The position numbers and the translations under genes were made by a program. A DNA stretch of 64,000 nt, taken from the NCBI RefSeq assembly GCF_003182475.1, contig NZ_QGTS01000012.1, forward strand, positions 62,001 to 126,000, read 5' to 3'. Below the pieces are notes generated by a model. It was not told the origin of the DNA and made no database searches. It saw only the letters and a program-made list of their open reading frames with translations. Position 1 is the first letter of the stretch; the number at the start of each line of letters is the position of its first letter. This document shows positions 10,063-20,890 of the stretch, in pieces. The stretch comes from Mangrovibacter plantisponsor. Lineage in GTDB: Bacteria > Pseudomonadota > Gammaproteobacteria > Enterobacterales > Enterobacteriaceae.

Positions 10063-11052
10063 TTATTCATGCCTGACTTTTAAAAGTAGCCAGATAAACA
10101 GAGGCGCGCCGAGTGACGCAGTGACAACACCAACAGGTAATTCGGCTGAAGCCAGTACCAGGCGGGCCACCATATCTGCAATTAACAATAACACGCCTCC
10201 CGCAAGTGCGCTGGCGGGAAGCAAGGTTTTATGGTCCGTTATGCCGCAAAGGCGTAACAAGTGAGGGATAACCAGACCAATAAACCCAATAGACCCGGCC
10301 AAAGCCACGCTGGCTCCTACCAGCCAGCCAGTCGCGACCACTAATACCCAGCGCCAGCGATGCAAAGCCAGCCCCAGTTGCCTGGCCGGAGTTTCGCCCA
10401 GCGCCAGCATATTCAAAGGCCGCCACTGGCGTATTACCCACCACAACACGGGTACTATCGCCAGCATGAAGCCTTTTGCCCGCCAGTCAACACCACCAAA
10501 TCCGCCCATCATCCAGTACATTAACTGACGCAGGTCAGCACTGGTTGTGAAATAAACAGCCCAGGTCATTAGTGCACTGCAAATGATGCTCAGGGCAACA
10601 CCCGCCAGTAATAAACGGCTGGTAGTGAGCCGCCGCCGGGCAAACCGCAACAACAATAATGTGATGAGCAGAGCCCCCACCATGGAACTGATTCCCAGAA
10701 CCCAGTCAGGCATATGCCCCTGACCTAACAGCATTGCAGACACTAACCCCAGGCCTGCTCCATTTGAAACCCCCAGTAAACCGGGCTCGGCAAGTGGGTT
10801 ATCAAATAATGCCTGCATCATTGTGCCGGAAACGGCCAGTGCAGCCCCAGTAAGTACAACAGCAACCATGCGTGGTAAGCGAATTTGCCAGACAAACAGC
10901 GTGTTATCTGCAGATAACCAGTGCCATGGCGATATCCAGCGCTCACCGCTGGACAAACTGATAACAGCCACAACCAACAGGACACTTAGCAAACCGGCCA
11001 GTACGTAACGCGCCCGCCGCTGTTGCTGCTCAACTAATGAGTGCATGTGCAA
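10063..11052 (-). CDS. btuC: Vitamin B12 ABC transporter, permease subunit
   Basis: This is a 329-residue FecCD-family permease with about ten membrane segments. It pairs with BtuD and takes cobalamin from periplasmic BtuF. Family landmarks are [37 protein letters not shown], and the coupling-helix stretch [13 protein letters not shown]. Two in-frame ATGs (11052 and 11046) are possible starts; the second gives 327 residues, nearer the E. coli length. No cobalamin riboswitch is apparent in the 288 bases upstream. Confidence 0.95.
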   Translation of the reverse strand: MHMHSLVEQQQRRARYVLAGLLSVLLVVAVISLSSGERWISPWHWLSADNTLFVWQIRLPRMVAVVLTGAALAVSGTMMQALFDNPLAEPGLLGVSNGAGLGLVSAMLLGQGHMPDWVLGISSMVGALLITLLLLRFARRRLTTSRLLLAGVALSIICSALMTWAVYFTTSADLRQLMYWMMGGFGGVDWRAKGFMLAIVPVLWWVIRQWRPLNMLALGETPARQLGLALHRWRWVLVVATGWLVGASVALAGSIGFIGLVIPHLLRLCGITDHKTLLPASALAGGVLLLIADMVARLVLASAELPVGVVTASLGAPLFIWLLLKVRHE

Positions 11053-11297
11053 AAAAACGTTCCCAGTGAATAACCTGCCATGATTCTACGTGTTCACAGA
11101 ATACAGGTGAAGCCTGCCGGGCACGGTTATCGTGTTTTAAGCTTTTTTTTACGCGCCTGCCCGCAACCGACTAACGCGAGCGGAAAAAGCACTGATTCAA
11201 CACTGGAATGCGGATAAATTATTTTGCTTGATGCATTTGAACGTGAGGCGTTATTGGTGGATGCCTGTAACGCACCATGTGGGATAATTGCAGGCAA

Positions 11298-11328
11298 AGA
11301 AAAAGGCCGGTAAAAACCGGCCTTTTTA
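11298..11328 (-). terminator. Rho-independent terminator of ihfA
   Basis: AAAAGGCCGG...CCGGCCTTTT forms a strong GC stem. On the minus strand it is followed by TTTTTCTTT, 13 bases after the ihfA stop. It separates the pheST-ihfA unit from btuC. Confidence 0.9.
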
Positions 11329-11340
11329 AAACATGTCAGA

Positions 11341-11640
11341 TTAGTCGTTCTGGGGGGTTGCATTCTCCACTCGGCTTTTTAACTTCTGGCCGGGGCGGAA
11401 CGTAACAACGCGACGGGCGGTGATAGGAATATCCTCTCCCGTTTTGGGGTTACGCCCCGGGCGTTGGTTTTTGTCCCGCAGGTCAAAGTTACCAAAGCCG
11501 GAGAGTTTAACCTGTTCGCCATTCTCCAGAGCGCGACGGATCTCTTCGAAAAACAGCTCAACAAGCTCTTTGGCATCCCGCTTGCTAAGCCCAAGCTTAT
11601 CAAACAGATATTCTGACATTTCAGCTTTTGTAAGCGCCAT
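11341..11640 (-). CDS. ihfA: Integration host factor, alpha subunit
   Basis: This is a 99-residue HU/IHF-family DNA-bending protein that pairs with IhfB. The sequence [19 protein letters not shown] continues almost as in E. coli. It includes the DNA-binding beta-arm segment [12 protein letters not shown], where the family's intercalating Pro sits, and [14 protein letters not shown]. Only the last few residues differ. It begins 4 bases after the pheT stop and is the last gene of the pheST unit. It supplies the DNA bending needed at sigma-54 promoters such as that of astC. Confidence 0.98.
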   Translation of the reverse strand: MALTKAEMSEYLFDKLGLSKRDAKELVELFFEEIRRALENGEQVKLSGFGNFDLRDKNQRPGRNPKTGEDIPITARRVVTFRPGQKLKSRVENATPQND

Positions 11641-11644
11641 AGGT

Positions 11645-14032
11645 TCAATCCCTCAATGATGCCTGGAATCGCTCTTTTAATGCCGCCACACATTTTGCAA
11701 CGGTAGCAGCAATCTCCTCTTCTTCCAGTGTACGGTTGGTATCCTGAAGAGTCAGGCTGATAGCAAGGCTCTTATAACCCTCTGCCACACCCTTACCGCG
11801 GTACACGTCAAATAAGTTTACGCCAACTACCTGATTTACGCCAACTTTCTTACACTCTGCCAGAATATCTGCTGCAGGCACGTTTTCAGCTACCACAACA
11901 GCGATATCTCGCCGGTTCGCAGGGAAGCGTGAAACCCCCTGAGATTGAGGCACGGCGCGGTCTGCGAGCTTGTTCCACAACAATTCAAACACCAGTGTGC
12001 GGCCGTTCAAATCCAGTTTACGTTCCAGCTCAGGATGAACAACACCAATAAATCCAACATAATCACCGTGTAAATAAATTGCAGCACTCTGCCCCGGATG
12101 CAGGGCTGAATGCCGTTCTGCCCGAAATTCAATTTCAGACAATTTACCGGTAAGTTCGAACAGTGATTCCAAATCACCTTTGAGATCGTAAAAATCGACA
12201 CTGCCTTTTACCAGATCCCAGTGTTCTTCATTACGGTTGCCACAGATTGCGCCAGCCAGCATAACATCCTGACGGATCCCCAGGTCTGCCTGTGTATCAG
12301 GGACAAACCGCAAACCGGTTTCAAAAATACGCGCACGGTTTTGCTGGCGGTTCTGGTTATACACCAGTGTGCTGAGCAGGCCGGTTAATAAAGAGAGGCG
12401 CATCGCTGACATATCGGCTGAAATCGGATTAGGCAGAATCAGTGCGTCTTCACCTGGGTGCAGCATTTGCTGAATTTTCGGGTCAACAAAACTGTAGGTG
12501 ATCACTTCCTGGTAGCCTTTATCCACCAGCAACGTTTTCACTCGTTTCATCGACAGATTCGCTTCACGATGCTCACCCATAATCAGGGATGCATTGACTG
12601 GCTCGTCCGGAATACTGTTGTAACCATAAATACGGGCAACTTCTTCAACCAGGTCTTCTTCAATTTCCATATCAAAACGCCATGATGGCGCAACAGCCTG
12701 CCACTGGCCTTCAGATTCAGTTACCTGGCAACCCAGACGGCGCAAAATATCTCCCACCTTCTCATCCGGCACATGGTGACCAATCAGGCGATCCAGTTTG
12801 CTACGACGTAAAGTAATCGTCGCTGGCTGTGGCAATTTGTCCTGTGCAGTGACATCAATTACCGGGCCGGCCTGACCACCGCACACTGCCAGTAACAGCG
12901 CTGTCGCACGTTCCATGGCTTTATACTGCAGTTGTGGGTCAACGCCACGCTCATAACGGTGAGATGCATCTGTATGCAAGCCATAGCGGCGGGCACGGCC
13001 AGTAATTGCCAGTGGATTAAACCAGGCACACTCCAGCAAAACATCCTGGGTTTCACTGTTCACGCCAGAGTGCTCACCACCGAAGATCCCGCCCATTGCC
13101 AGTGCCTTGCTCTGGTCAGCAATAACCAGAGTATCACTGTTGAGTTTCGCTTCTGTGCCATCAAGCAGTACCAGGCTTTCATCTTGTTTAGCCATACGCA
13201 CCACAATACCACCGTCGATCCGGTTAAGATCAAACGCATGCATTGGCTGGCCCAGTTCAAGCAGCACGTAGTTGGTCACGTCAACAACGGCATCAATAGA
13301 GCGAATACCGCAACGGCGCAATTTTTCACGTATCCACAATGGTGATGATGCAGCGACATTAATACCTTTAATCACACGCCCAAGGTAGCGTGGGCAGGCA
13401 TCAGTAGCTTCAACAGTAATCGGGAAAGAATCTGCAATGCTTGCAGCCACGGGCGTAATTTCTGGTTCAGTAACCGGTAATTGGTTCAGTACCGCTACAT
13501 CACGGGCCACACCTGCAATACTCAGGCAATCGGCACGGTTCGGCGTCACGCTGATTTCAATGGCGACATCGTTAAGCTTCAGGTAGTCACGCACAGGCGT
13601 ACCAGGCTGAGCATCAGTTGGCAATTCGATAATACCGCTGTGGTCTTCTGAAATACCCAGTTCGGAATAAGAACACAGCATCCCTTCTGAAGGTTCACCA
13701 CGTAATTTTGCAGCTTTGATTTTAAAGTCGCCCGGCAATACTGCACCCACGGTTGCCACCGCAACGCGCAGGCCCTGACGGCAGTTCGGCGCGCCACAAA
13801 CGATATCAAGCAAGCGTTCGCCGCCAACATTCACTTTTGTAACCCGCAGCTTATCAGCATTGGGATGCTGGCCGCATTCCACAACTTCACCAACCACGAC
13901 GCCAGTAAATGCTCCCGCAACAGCCTCAACACCATCCACTTCGAGACCTGCCATGGTTATCTGACCGGCAAGCGCGTCACTGTCTAGTGCCGGGTTAACC
14001 CATTCGCGTAACCAAAGTTCACTGAATTTCAT
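11645..14032 (-). CDS. pheT: Phenylalanyl-tRNA synthetase, beta subunit
   Basis: The 795-residue large subunit of the alpha2beta2 synthetase charges tRNA-Phe. Domains run in the family order: an OB-fold tRNA-binding domain (about residues 40-150), the B3/B4 editing domain, the B5 domain, a catalytic-like core, and a C-terminal ferredoxin-fold anticodon-binding domain (about 700-795, with [13 protein letters not shown]). It starts 14 bases after pheS and is controlled with it by the PheM attenuator. Confidence 0.97.
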   Translation of the reverse strand: MKFSELWLREWVNPALDSDALAGQITMAGLEVDGVEAVAGAFTGVVVGEVVECGQHPNADKLRVTKVNVGGERLLDIVCGAPNCRQGLRVAVATVGAVLPGDFKIKAAKLRGEPSEGMLCSYSELGISEDHSGIIELPTDAQPGTPVRDYLKLNDVAIEISVTPNRADCLSIAGVARDVAVLNQLPVTEPEITPVAASIADSFPITVEATDACPRYLGRVIKGINVAASSPLWIREKLRRCGIRSIDAVVDVTNYVLLELGQPMHAFDLNRIDGGIVVRMAKQDESLVLLDGTEAKLNSDTLVIADQSKALAMGGIFGGEHSGVNSETQDVLLECAWFNPLAITGRARRYGLHTDASHRYERGVDPQLQYKAMERATALLLAVCGGQAGPVIDVTAQDKLPQPATITLRRSKLDRLIGHHVPDEKVGDILRRLGCQVTESEGQWQAVAPSWRFDMEIEEDLVEEVARIYGYNSIPDEPVNASLIMGEHREANLSMKRVKTLLVDKGYQEVITYSFVDPKIQQMLHPGEDALILPNPISADMSAMRLSLLTGLLSTLVYNQNRQQNRARIFETGLRFVPDTQADLGIRQDVMLAGAICGNRNEEHWDLVKGSVDFYDLKGDLESLFELTGKLSEIEFRAERHSALHPGQSAAIYLHGDYVGFIGVVHPELERKLDLNGRTLVFELLWNKLADRAVPQSQGVSRFPANRRDIAVVVAENVPAADILAECKKVGVNQVVGVNLFDVYRGKGVAEGYKSLAISLTLQDTNRTLEEEEIAATVAKCVAALKERFQASLRD

Positions 14033-14046
14033 TGCAGAGTCCCGCC

Positions 14047-15066
<1,020 letters not shown>

Positions 15067-15157
15067 TTAGTCTCGGTTCGAAAACGACAAGCCTTAGCCT
15101 TTATTTACCCGGCCATCATAATGCTGTTCAAAAGCCTGGCAAAGTGGCCGGAAAAGG

Positions 15158-15188
15158 TAAAAAAAAAGCCTCCAGCTGGAGGCTTTTA
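15158..15188 (-). terminator. pheST attenuator terminator
   Basis: GCCTCCAGCTGGAGGC is a perfect palindrome flanked by A and T runs. On the minus strand TTTTTTTT follows. It lies between the pheM leader and pheS, the place of the attenuator in E. coli. Stalling of ribosomes on Phe codons of pheM should favour read-through. Confidence 0.9.
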
Positions 15189-15233
15189 GCGCTTATTTTC
15201 CGTTTCTTTTCTTACGCGCAAAGCCCCCCTGAA

Positions 15234-15278
15234 TCAGGCGCTAAAGTAAAAAAAGAAGCGGAAAATAGCAGCATTCAT
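15234..15278 (-). CDS. pheM: pheST leader peptide PheM
   Basis: This 14-codon frame reads MNAAIFRFFFYFSA and stops with TGA. Five of its 14 residues are Phe, including three in a row, so uncharged tRNA-Phe will stall translation. The E. coli peptide as I recall it ends FST; here it ends FSA. The attenuator hairpin follows about 45 bases later. It was found by translating the region by eye. Confidence 0.95.
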   Translation of the reverse strand: MNAAIFRFFFYFSA

Positions 15279-15315
15279 GCTTGCAGTTACCTTTTTAGTC
15301 AGGTGTAACGGTTTT

Positions 15316-15344
15316 ATTCAACTGATTTTGTTGCGAAATGTCAA
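15316..15344 (-). promoter_or_regulatory. pheM-pheST promoter
   Basis: On the minus strand a perfect -35 TTGACA (15344-15339) is followed after 17 bases by TTGAAT (15321-15316), about 40 bases upstream of pheM and just past the rplT terminator. Confidence 0.75.
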
Positions 15345-15362
15345 TCCCGTTTGCAACAAATG

Positions 15363-15390
15363 AAAAGAGGGAGCATACGCTCCCTCTCCA
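15363..15390 (-). terminator. Rho-independent terminator of rplT
   Basis: AGAGGGAGC-ATAC-GCTCCCTCT is a perfect 9-bp stem. On the minus strand TTTTCATTT follows, 10 bases after the rplT stop. Confidence 0.9.
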
Positions 15391-15396
15391 TCTGGC

Positions 15397-15768
<372 letters not shown>

Positions 15769-15912
15769 CTATATTCTGTAAGCCCGGTTTACATATTCAC
15801 TCGGCCAGACTAATTCTCTTCCTGCAGACTATTGTCTGAACAGACCGGGAATCAGTGACTGTTACCGGAAAATACCAACCTGTTGGGCGATAAAAAGTTT
15901 AAAGTTAACGAC

Positions 15913-16176
<264 letters not shown>

Positions 16177-16200
16177 CTACCGGCCTGGTTACTTGGTAGC

Positions 16201-16746
<546 letters not shown>

Positions 16747-18675
16747 TTATTCCTCCATTTGATGAAGACTGCGGCTGCGAATTTCTTGTTGCAGCTTCTC
16801 GATCACTTCATTTACGTCCAGACTGCCAAGGTCTTTACCACGGCGGGTACGAACGGCCACTTTGCCAGCTTCGACCTCTTTATCACCGCAGACCAACATA
16901 TAGGGCACCCGACGTAAAGTGTGCTCGCGGATTTTAAAGCCAATCTTCTCGTTTCTCAAGTCTGCTTTTACACGAATGCCCGCATTTTGCAATTTTCGGG
17001 TCAATTCGTTCACATATTCTGCCTGTCCGTCAGTAATATTCATAACGACAACCTGAACAGGAGCCAGCCATGTTGGGAAGAAACCGGCGAACTCTTCAGT
17101 CAGAATACCAATAAAGCGTTCCATTGAACCCAGAATTGCACGGTGAATCATTACCGGCACCTGGCGTTCGTTATTTTCACCCACGTAAGATGCACTCAAA
17201 CGAGATGGCAAGGAGAAGTCCAGTTGGACAGTACCACATTGCCAGGCACGATCGAGGCAATCGTACAGGGTAAATTCAATTTTCGGCCCGTAAAACGCGC
17301 CTTCACCCGGTTGATACTCAAACGGGATCTTATTTTCTTCAAGTGCTACAGCAAGGTCTGCTTCAGCCCGGTCCCACATTTCATCGGTACCAATGCGTTT
17401 CTCAGGGCGAGTAGACAGCTTAACGACGATTTTTTCAAAACCGAAGGTGCTGTACATATCGTAGACCATACGAATACAGCTGTTTACTTCATCACGCACC
17501 TGCTCTTCCGTACAGAAGATATGTGCGTCATCCTGAGTAAAGCCACGCACACGCATCAGGCCGTGTAGCGCACCAGAAGGCTCATTACGGTGGCAACTAC
17601 CAAACTCAGCCATACGCAATGGCAAATCACGGTAAGATTTCAAACCCTGATTAAAAATTTGCACATGGCCCGGGCAGTTCATTGGCTTAATGCAATATTC
17701 ACGGTTTTCTGAAGAAGTGGTAAACATGGCATCTTTATAGTTGTCCCAGTGCCCGGTTCTTTCCCACAGCACACGGTCCATCATAAATGGCCCTTTCACT
17801 TCCTGATACTGGTACTCTTTCAGCTTAGAGCGAACAAAGGTTTCCAGTTCACGGAAAACTGTCCAGCCGTCATTATGCCAGAACACCATACCAGGTGCTT
17901 CTTCCTGCATATGATACAGGTCCAGTTGCTTACCAATCTTACGGTGGTCACGTTTTGCCGCTTCTTCCAGGCGTTGCAGATAAGAATTTAATTGTTTCTT
18001 ATCTGGCCAGGCGGTGCCGTAAATACGTTGCAACATTTTATTATTGCTGTCGCCGCGCCAGTATGCCCCTGCCGTTTTCATCAGTTTAAAATAGTGGCAG
18101 AAACGCATATTTGGCACATGCGGCCCACGGCACATGTCAATATATTCTTCATGATGATAAAGCCCAGGCCTGTCATCATGACTGATGTTCTCATCAAGAA
18201 TAGCGACTTTGTAGCTTTCGCCACGATCAACAAATGCCTGGCGTGCTTCGGCCCATGACACTTTCTTCTTAATGACGTCGTAATTCTTCTCTGCCAGCTC
18301 GTGCATACGCTTTTCCAGCTGGTCAATATCTTCCTGAGTCAGGGTATGGTCCAGGTCAACATCATAGTAGAAACCATTGTCGATCACCGGGCCAATAGCC
18401 ATTTTTGTTTTAGGCCACAGTTGCTTGATGGCATGCCCCAATAAGTGAGCACAAGAGTGGCGAATGATTTCAAGCCCCTCAGCATCTTTTGCGGTAATGA
18501 TAGCCAGGGTTGCGTCGTTTTCAATCAAATCGCACGCATCAACCAGTTCACCATTTACCCGCCCGGCGACACAGGCTTTCGCCAGGCCAGGACCGATATC
18601 CAGCGCAACATCCAGTGGACTTACAGCATGGTCAAAACTACGTTGACTGCCATCAGGAAGCGTAATTACAGGCAT
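16747..18675 (-). CDS. thrS: Threonyl-tRNA synthetase
   Basis: The 642-residue class II synthetase charges tRNA-Thr and represses its own mRNA. It has an N-terminal TGS domain ([20 protein letters not shown]), an editing domain with the [10 protein letters not shown] motif, a catalytic core with the zinc-binding Cys in [10 protein letters not shown], and an anticodon-binding domain from about residue 540. The ribosome site AAGGA precedes ATG. The leader at 18698-18718 keeps the operator hairpin. thrS, infC, rpmI and rplT form one unit. Confidence 0.98.
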   Translation of the reverse strand: MPVITLPDGSQRSFDHAVSPLDVALDIGPGLAKACVAGRVNGELVDACDLIENDATLAIITAKDAEGLEIIRHSCAHLLGHAIKQLWPKTKMAIGPVIDNGFYYDVDLDHTLTQEDIDQLEKRMHELAEKNYDVIKKKVSWAEARQAFVDRGESYKVAILDENISHDDRPGLYHHEEYIDMCRGPHVPNMRFCHYFKLMKTAGAYWRGDSNNKMLQRIYGTAWPDKKQLNSYLQRLEEAAKRDHRKIGKQLDLYHMQEEAPGMVFWHNDGWTVFRELETFVRSKLKEYQYQEVKGPFMMDRVLWERTGHWDNYKDAMFTTSSENREYCIKPMNCPGHVQIFNQGLKSYRDLPLRMAEFGSCHRNEPSGALHGLMRVRGFTQDDAHIFCTEEQVRDEVNSCIRMVYDMYSTFGFEKIVVKLSTRPEKRIGTDEMWDRAEADLAVALEENKIPFEYQPGEGAFYGPKIEFTLYDCLDRAWQCGTVQLDFSLPSRLSASYVGENNERQVPVMIHRAILGSMERFIGILTEEFAGFFPTWLAPVQVVVMNITDGQAEYVNELTRKLQNAGIRVKADLRNEKIGFKIREHTLRRVPYMLVCGDKEVEAGKVAVRTRRGKDLGSLDVNEVIEKLQQEIRSRSLHQMEE

Positions 18676-18697
18676 TCTAATTCCTTAATTTGCAGTG

Positions 18698-18718
18698 GTG
18701 ACCCACACGAAAGATCAC
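18698..18718 (-). promoter_or_regulatory. ThrS-binding operator hairpin in the thrS leader
   Basis: On the minus strand GTGATC and GGTCAC pair around the loop TTTCGTGTG, an imitation of the tRNA-Thr anticodon arm with CGU in the loop. It lies 23-43 bases before the thrS start, at the position of E. coli operator domain 2, and matches that sequence closely as I remember it. Confidence 0.85.
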
Positions 18719-18919
18719 ATACAAACAAAAATTCATTAATTTTCATAAAATTACGTGCATATCTGGCCAACAATTGCCAAATAAGTACACTCTCGAACAT
18801 ATTTTAAAGCATTAGCAGAAGACAGATTTAAAATACGCCAGCGGATGGTAACACTATCAATAAGATGAATCACCCCTTTGTTTCCCCACGAAATCGTGAT
18901 CTCCTGGGGAGCCAGTTAT

Positions 18920-19219
18920 ATGGATTGCTTATCAAAGGTAATAAATGATGTATTTTGGGAACCAAAAGACTGTTTTGAGCCAGTCTGTTCAGGCAGGAGT
19001 ACGCCCACCGCTTTTCTAAATCGGGTATGGGAATGCCAGCAGTCACTTAATAAAACAATGTCTGAACCCGGGCTGATACACCAAACCCTGTTCACTTCTG
19101 CGTATGATTTTAGTCGTTGCGATTCAGCAAATATTCCCTTAACCAACGCCCCGCCACTCCAGGTGGCGCATTTTTATTCCACACGACATCAACAGACAGA
19201 GCTCTGGGCCAGCCAGTAA
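18920..19219 (+). CDS. Unrecognised 99-residue frame, doubtful
   Basis: I do not recognise this product. It starts MDCLSKVINDVFWEPKDC, has four Cys and four Trp, and shows no signal peptide or membrane helix. GGGGAG eight bases before ATG is a good ribosome site, which is the main argument for a gene. Against it, the last 110 bases run antisense to the 3' end of the LysR gene. The unshared part (18920-19109) is about 63 codons and fills the gap between the thrS promoter and that gene. It could be a remnant of a longer gene; E. coli has the arpB pseudogene in this place. Confidence 0.25.
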   Translation: MDCLSKVINDVFWEPKDCFEPVCSGRSTPTAFLNRVWECQQSLNKTMSEPGLIHQTLFTSAYDFSRCDSANIPLTNAPPLQVAHFYSTRHQQTELWASQ

Positions 19220-19979
19220 CAGGTAGTGCCACCAGTTTGCCATCGCCCGCGAATTCATCCACCAGCGCACAGGGCAGCACACACCAGCCAAACCCCTGAA
19301 CCGCCATACTCAGCAGTAATAAATAGTTTGGTGCAGACCAAACAGGCCCACGCCCGGCATTGCCGCCTCTGTCGATATAAGTGGTTAGCCGTAACTCCCG
19401 CCAGGCGGGTAGCTCATCAAACACCAGGCTCTCACGCATTGCCAGTGGGTGCCCGGGGGCAGCATAAATCCCCATATAACTCAGTAAAGGCATACGGCTG
19501 GCACCAATAACATGAGGATAATGGTCGCGTGCTTCCATCAAACCAATATGCGCTCTTTCTGTTTGCAATAAATCAATGACATCTTCGTTTTCACCAATCA
19601 GGCATTCAAATTCAGTGTGAGGGAAATGTTCAGCAAACCCGGACAGTAAATTTTCAAGAACATCAGCATCCAGCGTGTCGGAGAGCACAAATGACAATTT
19701 TGCTTCTGTTTCTGCTACCAACGACACCGCAAGATCATCCAGGCGGTTACTCGCGGCAAGAATAGCCTGAACATAGCTCAACACCTGCTCACCCTGTTGT
19801 GTCAAAACTGGCTGCCTTGCTGAACGGTCGAATAACGTGATACCCAGGTCTGTTTCTAAATTTGCCACGGCAGTGCTGACTGTTGACTGGCTCTTTCGCA
19901 GACGCCGTGCCGCAGCAGAAAATGAACCTGCCGAGACAGTTTCGACAAAGGCAAGAAGGGCTTCCAGGGAATAGCGCAT
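19110..19979 (-). CDS. LysR-family transcription regulator
   Basis: This 289-residue regulator has the LysR winged helix at residues 1-60 (MRYSLEALLAFVETVSAGSF, then SAAARRLRKSQSTVSTAVANLE). A periplasmic-binding-like effector domain runs from about residue 90 (LSFVLSDTLDADVLENLLSGF). It is transcribed away from the PACE efflux gene, with 115 bases between the start codons. Such LysR-PACE pairs are common, so it probably controls that gene and itself. The effector is unknown. Confidence 0.9.
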   Translation of the reverse strand: MRYSLEALLAFVETVSAGSFSAAARRLRKSQSTVSTAVANLETDLGITLFDRSARQPVLTQQGEQVLSYVQAILAASNRLDDLAVSLVAETEAKLSFVLSDTLDADVLENLLSGFAEHFPHTEFECLIGENEDVIDLLQTERAHIGLMEARDHYPHVIGASRMPLLSYMGIYAAPGHPLAMRESLVFDELPAWRELRLTTYIDRGGNAGRGPVWSAPNYLLLLSMAVQGFGWCVLPCALVDEFAGDGKLVALPVTGWPRALSVDVVWNKNAPPGVAGRWLREYLLNRND

Positions 19980-20028
19980 AATGTATCGATTTTCCAGATG
20001 GTATCTATCTTTATTTTATCTTAAATGC

Positions 20029-20039
20029 CGATAGTATCG
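20029..20039. promoter_or_regulatory. Candidate LysR operator palindrome
   Basis: CGATA-G-TATCG is a perfect 11-base palindrome between the divergent start codons. GTATC recurs at 19983-19987, 20001-20005 and 20034-20038. These are the only repeats in the gap and are plausible regulator contacts. Confidence 0.4.
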
Positions 20040-20094
20040 CCAGTCATCACCTCACACATCCGTGTTGATTATCGTAATGACAAGGAAAATGGAT

Positions 20095-20535
20095 ATGAAA
20101 AAAGTCAATGCTGTACACCGAACTCTCCCAGAGCGATTGCTGCACGCTATCTGTTTCGAAGGGTTTGCAACGGTAATACTCGCACCACTGGCGGCCTGGA
20201 TAATGCAACGTGAACTGTTTGAAATGGGGATGCTTTCTCTACTCCTGGCGACTGCAGCTATGCTGTGGAATATCGTTTATAACGCGGTGTTTGATATTTT
20301 CGTGCCTCATAATCAAACGGTCAGGACATTGAAAATACGCCTTATTCATGCATCCGGGTTTGAAGGCGGGTTTCTGATAATTGGCGTTGCTCTCGCTGCT
20401 TTTTTTCTCAGTACGACACTCCTGAACGCATTTCTTCTTGAGGCCGGTTTTTTACTGTTCTTTTTGCCCTATACACTTTTCTATAACTGGGGTTATGACA
20501 CATTACGAGCGCGTTTTATCGGGCTGCACGTGTAG
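20095..20535 (+). CDS. PACE-family multidrug/biguanide efflux transporter
   Basis: This 146-residue inner-membrane protein has four helices arranged as a tandem pair (bacterial transmembrane pair domain). Each half opens with the family motif: RLLHAICFEG near residue 15 and RLIHASGFEGG near residue 80. These hold the conserved Arg, His and membrane-embedded Glu. NIVYNAVFD and YNWGYD are the paired second-helix motifs. Relatives such as Acinetobacter AceI export chlorhexidine and other cationic compounds, and short diamines, using protons. I chose the ATG at 20095, eight bases after AAGGA; an ATG six bases earlier is too close. Substrate is not readable. Confidence 0.88.
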   Translation: MKKVNAVHRTLPERLLHAICFEGFATVILAPLAAWIMQRELFEMGMLSLLLATAAMLWNIVYNAVFDIFVPHNQTVRTLKIRLIHASGFEGGFLIIGVALAAFFLSTTLLNAFLLEAGFLLFFLPYTLFYNWGYDTLRARFIGLHV

Positions 20536-20890
20536 TCCTTCAATTACCAGCCGAGCCCGGGCACGCGGGCCAGATGCAGGAATCCGTGCAACGCACAACG
20601 GCTATAGAATAAAGCCCCGCTTTGCAAATATAAGCTATGATATTCTATGAGGTGTTTACTACGGTGATTATCGTGGCAGCACCATCATAATAGACAAAGA
20701 TCTGCTTCTGTCTTTTGGGTTATAGCGAAAATTGCAGTGATTTTCCTGCCCTAATGAAATAAGACAGTTCAATCACTAATAGCGCCAAAATTGCAACAAA
20801 TAGTGAATTCCGCTAATATAGCCGTGCATTCTGGCATTTTGTCAAATGGAGAAAACCACCTAACTTTAACTTAACGGACTATACACCACT
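20536..20890. other. Gap between the PACE gene and betT
   Basis: This 355-base gap has no supported gene. It contains the betT promoter at 20791-20819. I see no terminator of quality after the PACE gene. Confidence 0.6.
20791..20819 (+). promoter_or_regulatory. Sigma-70 promoter of the BCCT carrier gene
   Basis: TTGCAA (20791-20796), 17 bases, then TAATAT (20814-20819). The leader to the ATG is about 65 bases. The spacing is ideal and each box matches in five of six positions or nearly so. Confidence 0.6.

Noticed and set aside
11053-11290. Cobalamin riboswitch upstream of btuC
   Set aside because: No B12-box-like conserved core could be read, and btuCED is not riboswitch-controlled in E. 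coli.
11127-11363. 78-codon minus-strand frame between ihfA and btuC
   Set aside because: It runs through the ihfA terminator and into ihfA; no recognisable product.
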